Part shown: in pieces, positions 25,351 to 39,400 of the stretch
How positions within the stretch are numbered: the stretch's first letter is position 1
Layout of the letters: the number at the start of each line of letters is the position of its first letter
NCBI GenBank assembly: GCA_947561395.2
Contig: OX387193.1
Location: 1,240,001 to 1,304,000 of the forward strand
Origin: Buxus sempervirens
Lineage: Eukaryota; Streptophyta; Magnoliopsida; Buxales; Buxaceae
Reading direction: 5' to 3'
DNA: 64,000 nt
Translations under genes and position numbers: made by a program
The notes under the pieces: generated by a model
What the model saw: the letters and a program-made list of their open reading frames with translations, nothing else
The model's database searches: none
What the model was told of the DNA's origin: nothing

Positions 25351-28300
25351 ATGGAGATCTTCTACTATTTTGTTTTTGGGGTTCTTGCAGCGGTGGTTGC
25401 GGTAATTGAGCTTAGCAAAACCACTAAGGATCGAATCAATACATCTGCTGCATTCAATTCCTTCAAGAACAACTACCTCATCGTGTACTCCCTCATGATG
25501 GGTACGTCAGATCCAGCCTTTACATCTCATTATTTCATCTGGATTTTTTAAAATTTCGGGTAAGGTTAGGGAATTGGTGAGATTCATCATGGTTTCTGGC
25601 TTTTTTTGGTTGGTAGACTATAGATCCAATCAGGTTTTCCTCTGGATCCAAAGGTTCTAATGGCGCATTTGAAAAAGTTTCCTGGGCTACAGTTCTCTGA
25701 TATTTTTGGGTTTTATGGCTTATTTGAAGTGATGAAGCTGTGAGATCTGGATTATTTTTGGTGCCCGATGTATTTATTTGAACATTTCTCTTTTCCCTCT
25801 CTGGTGTTTTCTGTTAGGGGCGAGCTGACATTTGGGGTTTCGAGAACTTCTTATAATTTTCCACCTTCTTATGATCTAGCTTTGATGTATGATAACGCTT
25901 TTGGTGGTCATCTATGTTGTTTCACACTGTGGGCTTGATCTGGTTTTTCTTTTTCCCCCTTTTTTTTATTTATGATTTTTCGCTTATTTGCCGGCGCCCT
26001 CTTTCTTTGCATCTATTATTCATTGAGTCGAAGTGATACATTATTGATACAATGCCGCAATTAACCATGTTGTGTAATCGAATTACACTTGATCCGCCGA
26101 AAATGAACCAAAATTGAATATATTAAGCATTCCTGTAACTGTTGAATAATGGGCTGAAATAGCTGATCTGGTTTCTATCTCTTTCTGACTGTTGATCGTT
26201 CCTGTGGCAATAGCTGGGGACTGGTTGCAAGGTCCTTATGTCTACTTCCTCTACAGTACTTATGGTTTTAGCAAGGGGGAGATTGGACAGCTCTTCATAG
26301 CTGGCTTTGGATCCTCAATGTTGTTTGGGACGGTGGTCGGATCTCTGGCTGACAAACAGTGAGATTTCCATCTAAATTTGATTTTTCTTTCATTGTTTGG
26401 TAGTGGAATGATTCGTCTTGGTGCTTTATTACCTTTGTGCACCAATTTCAGGGGTCGGAAACGGGCATGTGTTACTTACTGCATAACTTACATACTTAGC
26501 TGCATCACCAAGCATTCCCCCGAGTACAAAGTTTTAATGGTGGGTCGTATATTGGGAGGTATCGCTACATCTCTCCTATTCTCAGCCTTTGAGTCATGGC
26601 TTGTTGCAGAACACAACAAGGTGAGGATGCTACTCCACCCTTAAAATGCATCACATACATCTGAGTATTTGTTTATAAAAAATGATAAGATCCTGAACTA
26701 AAAATTTCTTCTGTCAATTGCATGAGTCCTATACTCCTATATTTTTTTATCATGGTAATCTGGTGCACATTACAAGTGGGTGCCTAAGTTTAATGGGTTC
26801 TAAAATTGACCTGATCTGGTGATGTTTTCAATATGAAGGTAGCTAAGATTTAATTTGGCCAGCAGAAGAAATTTCAACCTTGTCATAGTATCTTTTCCAA
26901 GTATATTAATATCTGCTTTTTTAAGATTCCTCATGGTCCAGTTGACATATTCTCCATATTTATTTGCTGAGAACTATCTTTTTAATTCTGATTATTGCTC
27001 CCATTGACATTTTCAGAGGGGCTTTGAACAACAATGGCTGTCTCTAACATTTTCCAAGGCAATATTTCTGGGCAATGGTCTTGTTGCCATTGTCTCTGGG
27101 CTGTTTGGTAACCTACTAGTGGGTACTTTAGGCTTTGGTCCTGTTGCTCCATTTGATGCTGCTGCATGCTTTCTTGCAATTGGCATGGCTGTCATCTTAT
27201 CATCATGGACTGAAAATTATGGTGACCCTTCAGAGAGCAAGGACTTGCTTACCCAGTTCAAGGGTGCTGCTACAGCCATTGCTTCTGGTGAATCCTTTAC
27301 CCCAGTGTATCTTCATCATTATTTCAATTTTTTTTTTTGAATTTGTTGTCAATGAAATTGAAGCACAATAAACAATAAAAATAACAACATAATGGCTCTT
27401 CTCTCAACTAGATGGGGATGGCAACATAAGTTCTGTTCTATCATCCTATTCTATCAAAAACCATATCTTCATTCAGATTGTGCATTTAAACAATGATTAC
27501 TCATCTAGTAGACAAAAAAACTATTACACTGTTTCATGTGGTGGCAGATCCAAAAATACTGGAGTTACTTTTTGGTGAAACATCTAAAAGATCTATTATG
27601 TCAACATCAACCATGAAATTAGCATTTTGTTATAGAAGGTCAAAAGGAGAGGGAAAAAAGGAGGGAGAGGGGAGAGAGTCAACTTCTTAAAAGAGAAAAA
27701 TGTTTTCCCAATGCATATCCCTGGTGACATCCATCATAAGGTGGTCCACACTGAATCTTGCATGCCTATTTTCTTGCTAGGAGACTTTCTAAGGTCATGT
27801 TTTTTTTCCCTTTGCTTAACCTTTAAAATTATACTTCATGTTTATCCAGATGAGAAAATTGCGTTGCTTGGTGCAATACAATCCCTATTTGAAGGGTCAA
27901 TGTACACCTTCGTGTTCCTTTGGACTCCTGCTTTGAGCCCAAATGATGAAGAAATTCCTCATGGTTTTATTTTTGCAACATTCATGTTGGCTTCAATGTT
28001 GGGAAGCTCGATTGCATCTCGGCTAATGGCCCGTTCAACCCTCAAAGTCGAAAGCTACATGCAGATTGTTTTTGCAGTCTCAGCTGCCTCTCTTATGCTT
28101 CCTGTTGTGACAAATGTGTGTTGCTACTTCCAACTCCATTTTCTTTATTATATATATTTCTCATGGAATCTTTCTAACTTTGATTGCTAACTTCAACAGT
28201 TCTTGGTGCCACCCTCAAACGTGAGAGGAGGAAGCATCTCCTTTTCAGGATCTATCCAGCTATTTGGCTTCTGTACCTTTGAGGCCTGTGTGGGGATATT

Positions 28301-29067
28301 CTGGCCCTCAATTATGAAAATGCGGTCCCAATATATTCCTGAGGAGGCTAGAAGCACCATCATGAATTTCTTCCGCATTCCTCTCAACATCTTTGTTTGT
28401 GTTGTGCTGTACAATGTAAGTTGCCTACCTGGCAGCCCTTTCTTTTTTTCCAATGTATTAACTCTGTTGAACTGAGACTGTACTACCATTGGAGGTAGAA
28501 TAAGAAAACAGTTTTTGTGCTGCTATTTCAGTTGCAGCCTTGCTCTTTCCAGAAGTTCGAAGTCTGGCAAGGGCATGATCTGGTAGTAACCATTACCTTT
28601 CACTAATTATGATCGATTTTGCTTTTTCATTGAAGGTAAATGCATTCCCTATCACCGTCATGTTTGGCATGTGCTCTATATTCCTTTTCATGGCATCTAT
28701 CCTGCAAAGGCGGCTTATGGTGATAGCAGATAGCCACAAGTCAAGTAAGTTCTACAATGGCACCTTGATCTTGTTATGAAATTAGAAACAGGCTGATTTT
28801 GCTTAGGCTTGTAAAATATGTATGACAAATTTGTATCTCAAGTTGCTCATTATTGGTTCAGAAGAGGGAACCATAGGTTTAGGTAAAACACACCTCACAT
28901 TGCCATTTACATGAATTTATGCTTCTATATCTGTTATGTTTTGCTTACACTGTATTTGTGGTGCACATAATATTTCTTGCCACTTTAATGTGTGCTCCAT
29001 TGCAGAGCCACAAGATTGGACAACAATGAAGGAGAGGGACGCAGAAGCAGAGCCGCTGAATATCTGA
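25351..29067 (+). CDS. MFSD5/MOT2-like major facilitator (molybdate-anion transporter family)
   Basis: A 12-TM major facilitator of the MFSD5 (molybdate-anion transporter) family, expected in a cell or organelle membrane; the plant substrate is inferred from algal and animal members. Eight exons in phase: 25351-25501, 26214-26358, 26452-26620, 27017-27287, 27850-28115, 28200-28415, 28636-28744 and 29006-29067 (TGA), giving 462 aa. The N-terminus MEIFYYFVFGVLAAVVAVIE is a membrane segment. Typical blocks are AGDWLQGPYVYFLYSTYGFS, the MFS loop motif GSLADKQGRKRA between TM2 and TM3, GRILGGIATSLLFSAFESWL, EGSMYTFVFLWTPALSP in the second half, and EACVGIFWPSIMKMRSQYIP. The C-terminus is short and polar (MKERDAEAEPLNI). 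The start ATG sits after a purine-rich GAGAGA leader and gives the family N-terminus. No damage found. Confidence 0.93.
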
Positions 29068-30424
29068 TCAGTGTCCATAAGATAAAACCAGCAAAATTTC
29101 AGAGGTTGAAGTCAACTACCTATTTCATGCCATAAGATGTTGCCATTGCAACCAAATCCTACAAAGGAAGAAGTATAAGATGTTTTTGATTATTTGAGGG
29201 TGTAATAGATTTTAAATGCCATAGCATCTGGTAAAATTCTGATGTGTAACAAAGAAATAGTTTTCTCAGCAATGATATGGAGGGTGGGGAATTTTCCTTG
29301 AGCTACTAAGATATTCTTTCTGCGGCTAGAGTTAGCCAGGTGCACTGCCCAAGTATCATGTGTATCTGCTCAACTGTCGTTTTGCAGCTAGGTTTTCATG
29401 TAATTTAGGTGTTATATTAGTTCAACTGGAGCACTGGATTGTTAACAATTTCACTATGCAGTATCTTCTCCAGAAATAGTTATGGATATCGCTTACGTTT
29501 TCTCTTTCTTTTCTCGAATTTTGTGTCTTTTCTCTTTTCTGAACACAAGGATCACATGAACTGATGTTCAATGAAATACCTTTATCGAGATCGTTTTTAT
29601 AGCTTTGGGTGTTTCAGATGTGGACTTATGGTCCTGAATTATTTGTGTACAGATTATATAGGGAGTTTGCTTCATTCAGAGTTACTACGGTTGATTTTAA
29701 TGTCAAAATCTTTATGCCTTTCTGCTTTTAGAACATTGAAATCGCCTCTAATTATACAGAAGGAGAAATGGCTCCTGACGAGCTCATCGCTCACGGCAAG
29801 AATTCCCCATGACTGATACGTACCATTGCAAGGTTAAACTGCATTAATAAAATTCTTGAGCTTGCTACCAGTTTAGCTGTTGTTGCAGGGCCCATCACTT
29901 TGAAAATTATACGCACATTATTCCAAAAATGGAATTTGGGGGAATTCAAGAATCTCAAACTCGCACTGTTTGCTGTGGCTTGCATTTGATTTTCCTTGAT
30001 AATAGGATGTGACAAGCATTCCAAAAATGCAATGCTTGTCACATCCTCCTCTCCTCAAATTTTCCTTATTAAGACTAGCAAATATTTCCTGTTTCATAAA
30101 TTCATTTAGAACATCAATCTTTTCGAACACTTGCCACAAAAATTAGGTGGCAAAAGAAACTTTTTCATCAAATATATGGTATGGACAAACCACGTCAGTT
30201 CTCCAAATGCAGAAATACAACTCAAAAAATGGAAATTGATCAGCCAATGGATCTTTCATTCCTCAAGAAAGCTCAAACTTTGTTCCTTTGATCCGAATTT
30301 GGCTTTCCTTTTCCAGAAAGTTTACAACTGTATCAAACTGTAGAAGTACGACCTCAAGTTTGACAAATTTAAACCAATAAAAACAATGCTAGCTTGCAAC
30401 AAATATAAAAATGCTGAAGAAAGA
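29068..30424. other. MFSD5-like / MIP2 convergent spacer
   Basis: Holds the 3'UTRs of two convergent genes. No further gene was recognised; open frames at 29571-30343 have no family likeness. A strong hairpin lies at 30004-30047 and is listed separately. Confidence 0.45.
30004..30047. other. 17-bp perfect hairpin
   Basis: AGGATGTGACAAGCATT at 30004-30020 is the exact reverse complement of 30031-30047, with a 10-base loop (CCAAAAATGC). A 17-bp perfect stem with so short a loop is unusual by chance. It lies between the ends of two convergent genes, 378 bases beyond the MIP2 stop codon in the MIP2 direction. It could be a tiny foldback repeat, a small-RNA precursor or a structure in a 3'UTR; the stem is short for a plant pre-miRNA. 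Confidence 0.7.
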
Positions 30425-33400
30425 TTATTTGACAGTAGTTGATAGGGATAACAAAGCAGACTGAATCCTACTTTCCAACTCACCTTTCAATACAGAAATG
30501 GTATTCCTTAATGTCATACAGAAACCCATCTCCTCCTGAGCAGGCTCAGAAGTTTGTAATATGCGGACCTGACCTTCCAAATACCTTCTGAGGCTGGCCT
30601 CTGCAATATTAATCAGACTGAGAGAAGCATGTGTATGCATGAACTTCGTGACAAGAAATCCTGCCAATATCTGCTGCCCTGAGTTTATAAGTTCTGACAC
30701 AAAGTAAGGGAAGAGAATTCTACTGAAGACAACCAAGACGTCATTTTTGTCAAATACGCTTCCTCCTCTCTTGTGTCTGTGCCAGGACAACAGAGCTTCC
30801 TGCCACAGGTGAGAAAAATGTCCAACTAAATAGCAGAGATACAAGAAAGTGGTGCGGTAGGAAGGGGTTTTCATAATGGTTGATAGGACCCCAGATGATA
30901 GGATTAATGTAAAAAGCTCATGGTCTCCACTGATGATGTCTGTGACGCCTTCTCGTTTCAATTTAGCCTCAACAGCATCCAAGCACTCTAACTGCACCTC
31001 CTGATAAGGCAGTAACAGCACTATTTTTAGAGCTGCAAAGCAATCTAACTCAAGGACAAGCCGAGCCAAAATCTGGGCACCATCTTCATCAAGCAATATG
31101 CCATTAGATTTTGTCAAGGATTGGTCAATCAATTTAAATACATCCGTTAATTCGGAGATAACCATAAACTTTTTCAGAATCTCAATCCAACACTTGTGAA
31201 GTGGATGAACATGAAAAATTTTCCCTTTCTTCTCTTTTTCAACTGGCTCTTCCTGAAAGCTTTCCCATCCTGCATCCCACTCATCACTGCTCCAGTTATT
31301 CCCAGTATCATATGTTTCCACAGCATCTTCATCCCTCACACTGGTAAAAAGTCCTTCCCACTCACCCAAAATGGAAACAAGAGCATTGATATTGGATTTC
31401 GTGATGGCAACTCTACATAAGTTTAAGAAGCAAGAAACTGCAGAATCAATGGTCAAAAGGTCATCTGGAGTAACTTCAACATTTGGTGAAATGGCAGCTG
31501 CCAGTTGAGTCGATTTAAGGGCAATTAAAGTACTTGTAAACCTGCTTGATGTGTCTGTTCGATTTGATCCGCCGTGATCAGTAATCTCATTGCTAGTCGT
31601 ACATTTTAACTCCACCCACCCTTCCCATGGTCGAACATTAGATGGAAACTTGGCAGAAACACCCCCAAAATTTCTTCCCGAGATGAACTGCATCAGCTCC
31701 AGAACATAAACCCTAACTTCTCTCTGCAGCTGCATATTGTCAGAGAAATTGATAAGTCTTTCCCAAACTGCACTCCTGACCTCCTTCAGATCCCCACGAT
31801 TATCCTCCAATTTGCTGAGAGATGACAACAAATGCTGCAATTTCTGGTGTCCACTGGATTCACCAGCCAAATCCAGTAAGACAGAATCCAATATTTTTAC
31901 ATAAAAGCTGGAAAGATGCAGAACACTATGTGGATATCCACCATTATTAGCACCAAAAGTCAAGCTAGTTGGGTCCAGCAAGAGTGCTTCAGAAAATAAC
32001 TCAGCAATGGCTCCAAAACCGCAACCAGCAAAAACCATTGCTCTGCAGAAAATAAAAACCTCAAGAGAGGAACTCTCTTTAAGGCCATGGTTCAGATAGT
32101 CAATAACAGTGACCCAGCCCTCATAAGCCGTGACTCTCTCCTCCATCACCAACTTTGTTAAAACCTTGAGACATTTTGACAGATCTTCTGGATTGAACTT
32201 GATGGGTTCTGTTGAGCCAGAACTGGACATAATGTCCTGCATATCATCAGCAAGTCTGGTCCAAAATTTCAAAAGCATGATGAGGCAGTTCATCCATGCC
32301 AAGTCACTGTATGAGCTCTCGAAAGAAACACTAAGAGGAAGGATTGACATGAAGTAGTGCCTCATAATATCCATGACATTTGATTGTGACATAGACCTAA
32401 TATAGACCCTGCATAAGTCATAGTTCTGCTCAAGTTCATTTATTAAGACCTGAAGGTTGCAAGCATTTTCAGCATGCTTGTCTGTTTTAATTCTGGCCTC
32501 CAAAGCTGTGACCAAACTCAGAACATGGTGTTTGTAAACATCCTGCCTTGATATGAGACCCTCAGGCACCTTATCGGTATTGTGATTGACAAGAGTCTGA
32601 ACCATTTCTGCCAAAGGTTCCACCGTGTATTCATCAATATTATTGTAGATTTCATTGATTAAACATGCATAGTTCAATCTATCTAGTCCTGCAATATTTT
32701 TGAAGTTCAAATCCCGGATGAAGGAAACCCTTCTGCATTCTTGCTCAAGAACCTTGTAAAATTGAGTCAACCTACAATCTGGATCATAGTGTGCAGTTAA
32801 CAATGGTCCTTCTGTCCCTTCCAACTGCAAGTAGCAATCAGAGAGAATGCTGTATATGTAGGCCAGACGCTTCTTGTTGTGCCCATCAATTGCAGGATAT
32901 ACAACTGAGGAAATGGAATTGATAACTTCTGCAGCATGAGCAATAATTTCTTCCTCATAATCTGAAATTTCAGCTGTAATATCATCATCTTCCCAAACCT
33001 CAGAAACAAGAGCTGAAATAAGGTATCTTAGGAGCACCTACAAGTACAGTAAACTTCATAAGGAAATCATAAAATTATTTGCTTTCTTAAATTTGTAAAA
33101 AGACAATAACCCATAATAGGTCAACCAAAGAAAGGTCCTGAGAGGGTGGACTTATAATAGACCTAACTTCTGATATTTTTATGCAAATTGGCTGAACCGT
33201 GACTTGAACCCATATTATCATGCTGGCAGCCTAAGGCTTTTACCATCACACAAATTGCTTTAATAAATTAGTAGACTTAAAAATTCATTCATGTCACATA
33301 CATGCATACACGCACTCGTACCTCGGTGTGATTCAAGCCATAGGTATCAGCCAAATTCATGACATCCTTCAGAATGGATTTCTTCTCCATCTTCACTGAA

Positions 33401-36400
33401 TCAACCAGGCAAAGAAGTACACTTCTAATATAGTCCAGATCTCCAGACAAAAATCGTGCAGTTTCAACCCCAGGCACTATTTGCTCTAGCATCCTCGACT
33501 GATCTGCTACTCGCTTCTGCTCTTCTAATTTAAATTTCCATTCTCTCCAAAATGTGGATTGCACCTGGTCAATTCTGTTTACTGCGTCTGAATTGCAAGT
33601 GACAGAGTGACAAAAACAGAGATCAGAGTTGCTTTGGATACATTGTGCATTTTTTTTTTTTTTATGAATAATGTAGATGTGTGTGTGTATATATATGTGT
33701 ATGAAAAAGTGAAGAGTATCAAGTATACAATCAGAAGCACAAAAAGCTCTCTACAAAAACCTCACAATCCCCATCAACCCCAAAAACACAAAAAGCAACA
33801 ATAAAGACTATGACACTCCACAGTACAACAGATATCTACAAATGGCCCCCCAAGAGACCTTAATCCAAAGCTGAACAAGCCATTCAACTTCAGATCATAA
33901 GCTTAACTCACTTCCAATCTCCTAAATCATGTGTGGGACATCTCCTCTCATCATGCCATCCTCAAAAATAATAGACGAAAAACACCACTTTTTTCAGTCC
34001 TTCGCAATTTCTGTAGGTCATAACCCCTGGAATTCAAGAAGAACCGAAACCCACGATACTACAGCAATCACTATAGAATCAAACACTTGGTCAACCGTTA
34101 ACCGTGTGTCCCTGAAAATCCTATTGTTTCGTTCCAACCATATGAACCAAACGATTGCATGGAATAACATATCATACAGCAATTTGCCTCTCTTCGCCAA
34201 GCCCTTAACCCGCCATTGATTGAACCAAGCCTTAAAAGTATCTGGTATCACCCAAGAGACCCTTATCATCTCAAACAACCGCATCCAAATAATTGTGGCA
34301 AAACGACAATAGACAAATAGATGATCTATGCTCTCTTCAGACTCCATACACATAACGCAAACATGCGAGGATAAGGTATTCCTTTTCCATCTTCTTTGGA
34401 TTAGATCAACCGTATTTATCCTGTATAAGATGGCAGTTCATAAGAAGGCCTTAATCATAAGAAGGCCGTATTTATCCTGGATACATTGTGCATCATTAAC
34501 AACCAAGTGAAAAGGAGGACGGGTGGGGGGGGAGGGGGTGGGCGTGTTGGGACACACACATACATGTACGCACACACACAGTGTGAAGACTTTTGAGAGT
34601 AAAATTCCTAAGTATAACAAATTACCTGAACTAACTGCAGCATGCTTCTCCTGAAACTTCCTCAGCAGCAGCTCCCTCCTCTGAGCAGGACAGCTGCACT
34701 CTCCATTGTAGTTGTGTAATGCACTATATACCATCCCTATGTTCATGATGCTACAGATTTCATGGTACCTATCTCTTGTTCGTAGCTGCTCCTCTATTAC
34801 CTCCACTCCATGAAAGGCATCCAAAAGATTTAACAGAAAGGAGCACCCAAGGATGTCTTCCTCTTCTGTAGCAGGTGGCTCCATTATTGATTGTGCCAGG
34901 GAAACAATCAAACTATCACTAGGAGAAAAATCATTCCTTGCCAACCAGGACAAAATACTCACCACAGCTAGTGTCCTCACGCTCATGTGTATCCTTCCTA
35001 TAGTAGTTCTTGTTTCGGTAATTGTTCTTTTACCATGCTCTGGTTTCCCTCTTAATTCAAGCAGCCATGGCAGCTGTAAAGCAGCAAAAGACAAAATTTT
35101 CCCATTTTCTCTGAGACAAGAATCCAAGCTGGCCCCACACTGAATGGGCAAGCCTTTTACAACAGTGGAAAGCATGTTCTTGATGTCTTCCAAATGACCT
35201 TCTTCATCACTGATACTGATCCCGCCAGCCAGTTCAGAGCAATCCCTAAGGTTCACCATATCTTGAATATTGTGGGGTGGAAGCGAGATGATTGAAGAAC
35301 CCTGAGCAGAGAAGTTTGGAGGGTTTGACCCAGTAGCCGTCATTAACGCCTCCCATTGACCTTGCATGTCTAGATCTTTCCATGAATGTAGTATCTCACC
35401 GATTGATTCCTCATCACAATGGATCATTGCAAAACCTAGTAGCTCCTTTCGAGAATTTATATCCATGTTTTCAAGGGCAGGACCCCTTGCTATTGCAGCA
35501 CATAAGTCCCAAATTAGTCCATGCCCTTTCTTAGCCAAAACAAGGCAGAGGTCAAAAGCCAGCTGCAGATCACCAGCAACTGCTGCTTCTCTAGCAATAG
35601 CTTCTTGCACAACTGATATGTCATCCTGGGAGTTCAGTCCAAGAAGTTTGGCAATTTCAATGAGTTCATCAACATTGAGATAAGCTCCATTTTGATTTGT
35701 AATTGCCATCTTAATAATATCCATTGGATCTCTTATTTGCCTGAATTCTACAGGTAGCAGAGTCACTCCAAGGTTCGGAAGTTTAACAGTAAGGGCATCA
35801 ATGATATCAAGCTCTGCTTTAACATTTTTGCTATTTGGAAGGATGTTAAGACATTCCTTAGCTTTCCATATCTGAAATGTGTTGGAGCAATGTTCTTATC
35901 AATAAAAAAAATATAGAATCAAAATGCAACAAGTATGTTCTCTCAATCCAGATATAACTTACGAAAATATAAAATTTTAAAAATATCTTAAAAATACAAG
36001 TGACTAGACTTACAAGAAGTAAGGATGATCACAGCTAGATTCATCATATATGAAGACAACAAAACACATACTGCATTCAAAAGATACTACAGTTATCAAA
36101 AGCCCAAGATAATTAGGTACTCGCGTGAGTGGCAAATTTATATACCATATAATCAATTTACAGGTAACAAATAAATAAAAATGGTACTCTTTGTAATAAT
36201 CTAAGAAATAACCAACATTAAAGTAAAGATTGGGCAAGTAATAAACAAATATAATCATATAACTAATTAATTATATCAAAGATACAAGGAAGCTAATAAA
36301 AATATAAAACTGCATTACTAAAAGTTACATTTTGGTCTTTCAAAATTGTTCATGTAATTGTGTATGGATCTAAAGTAAAAAAAAAAATGATCAATGTAAC

Positions 36401-39400
36401 AACATTGTTAATGATAAGACATTGTTAATGATAAGTTGATTAATTAATAACAATTTAGTAAAGTCTCGAAAAGTCAGATGCCATGTCTGAACATCATGTG
36501 ACACGAGTTTTGACCGTGGTTTGTCTCATCTATATATACTCTCTCCACAAGATGGATCTCAGAAAGAAAAAAAAAAAAACACTGATGCCATGTGAAACTG
36601 TCTCATGCCAGAAAGTTTACTGCCAGTGTCTCTCACCAGTAGAAACATAAGTAAGTTTTAAAGAATGCATCAATGAGGAAACGATCATATGTGACATACC
36701 AACTCTACTAAAATATCAAAACTGTATATGTTGACTATGAAGTATTATAACCATAAATAATAACAAGTCAAAACTAGGATAAAAACATATTTCCCAGTCC
36801 TTGCTAAATAATCATGGTACAATGCTAGAAAATGAAATGGAGAAAGTGAGAATACTCACTTCTGAGCCAGCAAGACTTGAAGCTGAGAAGAAATATTCCC
36901 TTGCAGCTTGAATGACAAGATTTTCTGCCTTTTCTATTGCCAAAGCAACTGTACTTGTTCCCTTTAGATAGTTTCTTGCAAGAGAAAATTTCCCAGCTTT
37001 AAGCAATCCCCTGCAGAACTCCATCAGCATATATTCTTTGTCCAGAAAAGGAAATGCCTTCTCTTGAAAACACTGCATATCTCGCCACATGTTTGCCCAT
37101 TCATTATCTGATCTGCCAGGATGTCTACGACTAAATTTTGAAAGAATAAGACGAAGAATCTGTTTTACACCTTTTTCATCTAACTGAGCCTCGAGGAAAA
37201 AGTTCATTGGCTTTGGAACCTGCAAATAAACAAGTAATATAAGAACAAATCCTACCTTTTATGTACAGATGACGTAAAGGATATCAGCCATGCAATGCAA
37301 CAGTATCAAAACATTCAGAGACTTACATTGCTACATCCACTTAAGTCATGAGAAGCTTTAATTTTACATCAGCCTTAAAATTTATATTGATAAATTTACA
37401 GCAGTCTCACAACCTAATGATAGATACTGTCTTAGAAAGATCAATCTAGTGGCACAAGATAAACACAATGAAACCGAATCGCAGGGATGAAGCATGACAT
37501 TGATGATGAAGAGCCAACCAAATGCACATGTTTAAACTTTAAATTATGTACATTCCTCAATAGAAAAATGTCAGCATTAAAAAAATGTTTCCCTATATAG
37601 ACTATTAAACTGAACTTTGATGGGCTTTTCTTTTGCAGACTGGAGCATTCTGACATTGGGAGTGTTCTGTGATCATTCACATACAGTTAAAAGTTCTATC
37701 ATGATGTTTGTAGGGTTTGAGTTCCTTTCTTCATGTTGGGTTTATTTTCAAAACTTGATATCACTGGTACTCTTTAGACCGTATGTAAAGATGTACTTTG
37801 CATGTCATCATTGCCTTAGATTGAATGCTATATTTATGACAATTGTGCGAGTTTGTTTACGTTTCTTTAGATCATGAATTCTTGTGCTTCAAAGAGGCTG
37901 CAGCCACCTTTCCAACTTTTTCTTAATTAATCTTGATTTTTTCTTTATATACTTGTCAATTGTTTATGTTTAATGGATTTTGGATCTGTTAAAATGGCTA
38001 AGATCAAAACCCATGACATTTAGTCAATGATTCAACACAATAGCAAAGGTCAAGTTTTAGTATAAAATCTTTGTCTTGATAGATATTTTATCATTTTGCT
38101 TATTTTTCCTTTTTTTTTTATTGTTTCTTGATTTCATGCTTTGTCAAAAACCCATAGATCATTATCCCTTAATTTTCTGGACCAGACTTAAAATTGAACT
38201 ATGAAAAATTTATAGGTGACTATCCGCACCTGAGACCTGATGGGTAGTGGTGACTCCAAATAAACTGGTTCTAAAGTCCACTGATCTGAAGACCAACGTC
38301 CCACGTTCATTTTTCATCAGAATTTTATTTCCAAGTTCGTTTCATGCATCATGGGCTTTGACAATGTGCTCAGAATTGATTGATCAGCTATATTGGTACT
38401 AGAGCATTGGTATTAGCAAAAGTACCAGGGCAGTAGCAATATACTGCCCCTAACAAGAGCTCAAATAATACAAGGCTAATATAGTGAACATAATTAGCAT
38501 GAACCGTGGGTTTTGACAAAAATCTGAAAAGTAGCAGCCTATTGCATACATCATCCAGATGAAGTTTGAATTCACAGTAAGTAATAGAAGCAGAGGTGGG
38601 ATTAAAACCTGGTAATTTGCCAAGAGCCTTCCTACTTCCAAATGGCCTTCAGCTTGTTTAGCTCTTTTCTCAAGGTTTACTACATGCATTTCAGTATCTG
38701 CCAGGGTCCATATGCCATGTCATAATCAGCGAGAGAAATTCCTTAATATAAAATATTGTAATCATAGCTTCCCTCTTGTTTGTGTGTGCACATGCATTTA
38801 TCATATAGTTGCCTAATTGGTTGTGCTCAGCCCTCTGCCAGAGATCCTAAGCTTTTCTAAAAAACTACGGAAAAAGGAAATAGAATACAATAAAACCTTT
38901 TCTATTTAAAGTCTTAGGGAAAAACATGGTGAATCAACAAAACCCATGGTTTTCAAGCCAGATTTCAAAATGAGTTCCAGATTATGTCTTGATCAATACC
39001 GGTATCACTATGTATTCTCCAAACCCATGAGGGAACTGAATGCATTGATAAAGCATCAGCAATACCTAAAGGTTAGGTTTCAGATCAGTATTTGCACAGA
39101 AACTTGAAATCATGACATAATCAGGTGCAAACAAGCCACTTTGGAGTTTGAAAAGGGTAGGGCAACCTGGCCAAGCTACAGAGAGGACCTGAGTTAGATA
39201 AAATTTTCCTGCCATGTGATTGCTACAAATGCAAGGCCAATGGCCAATAAGATTCATGCTATTAATATCATAAATAGATATCTATGATATCCCCAAGATA
39301 GGCTCTAGTACATATAAACAAACCTTACCTTGGATCAGTGGAAGCTTCAACAAAATGGAGGCCATTGTGCTCCATCTATCAGTAGCAGTGCACAAATACA

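Noticed and set aside
29571-30343. Several open frames between the MFSD5-like gene and MIP2
   Set aside because: They overlap on both strands, have no splice context and match no family I know; treated as 3'UTR or spacer.
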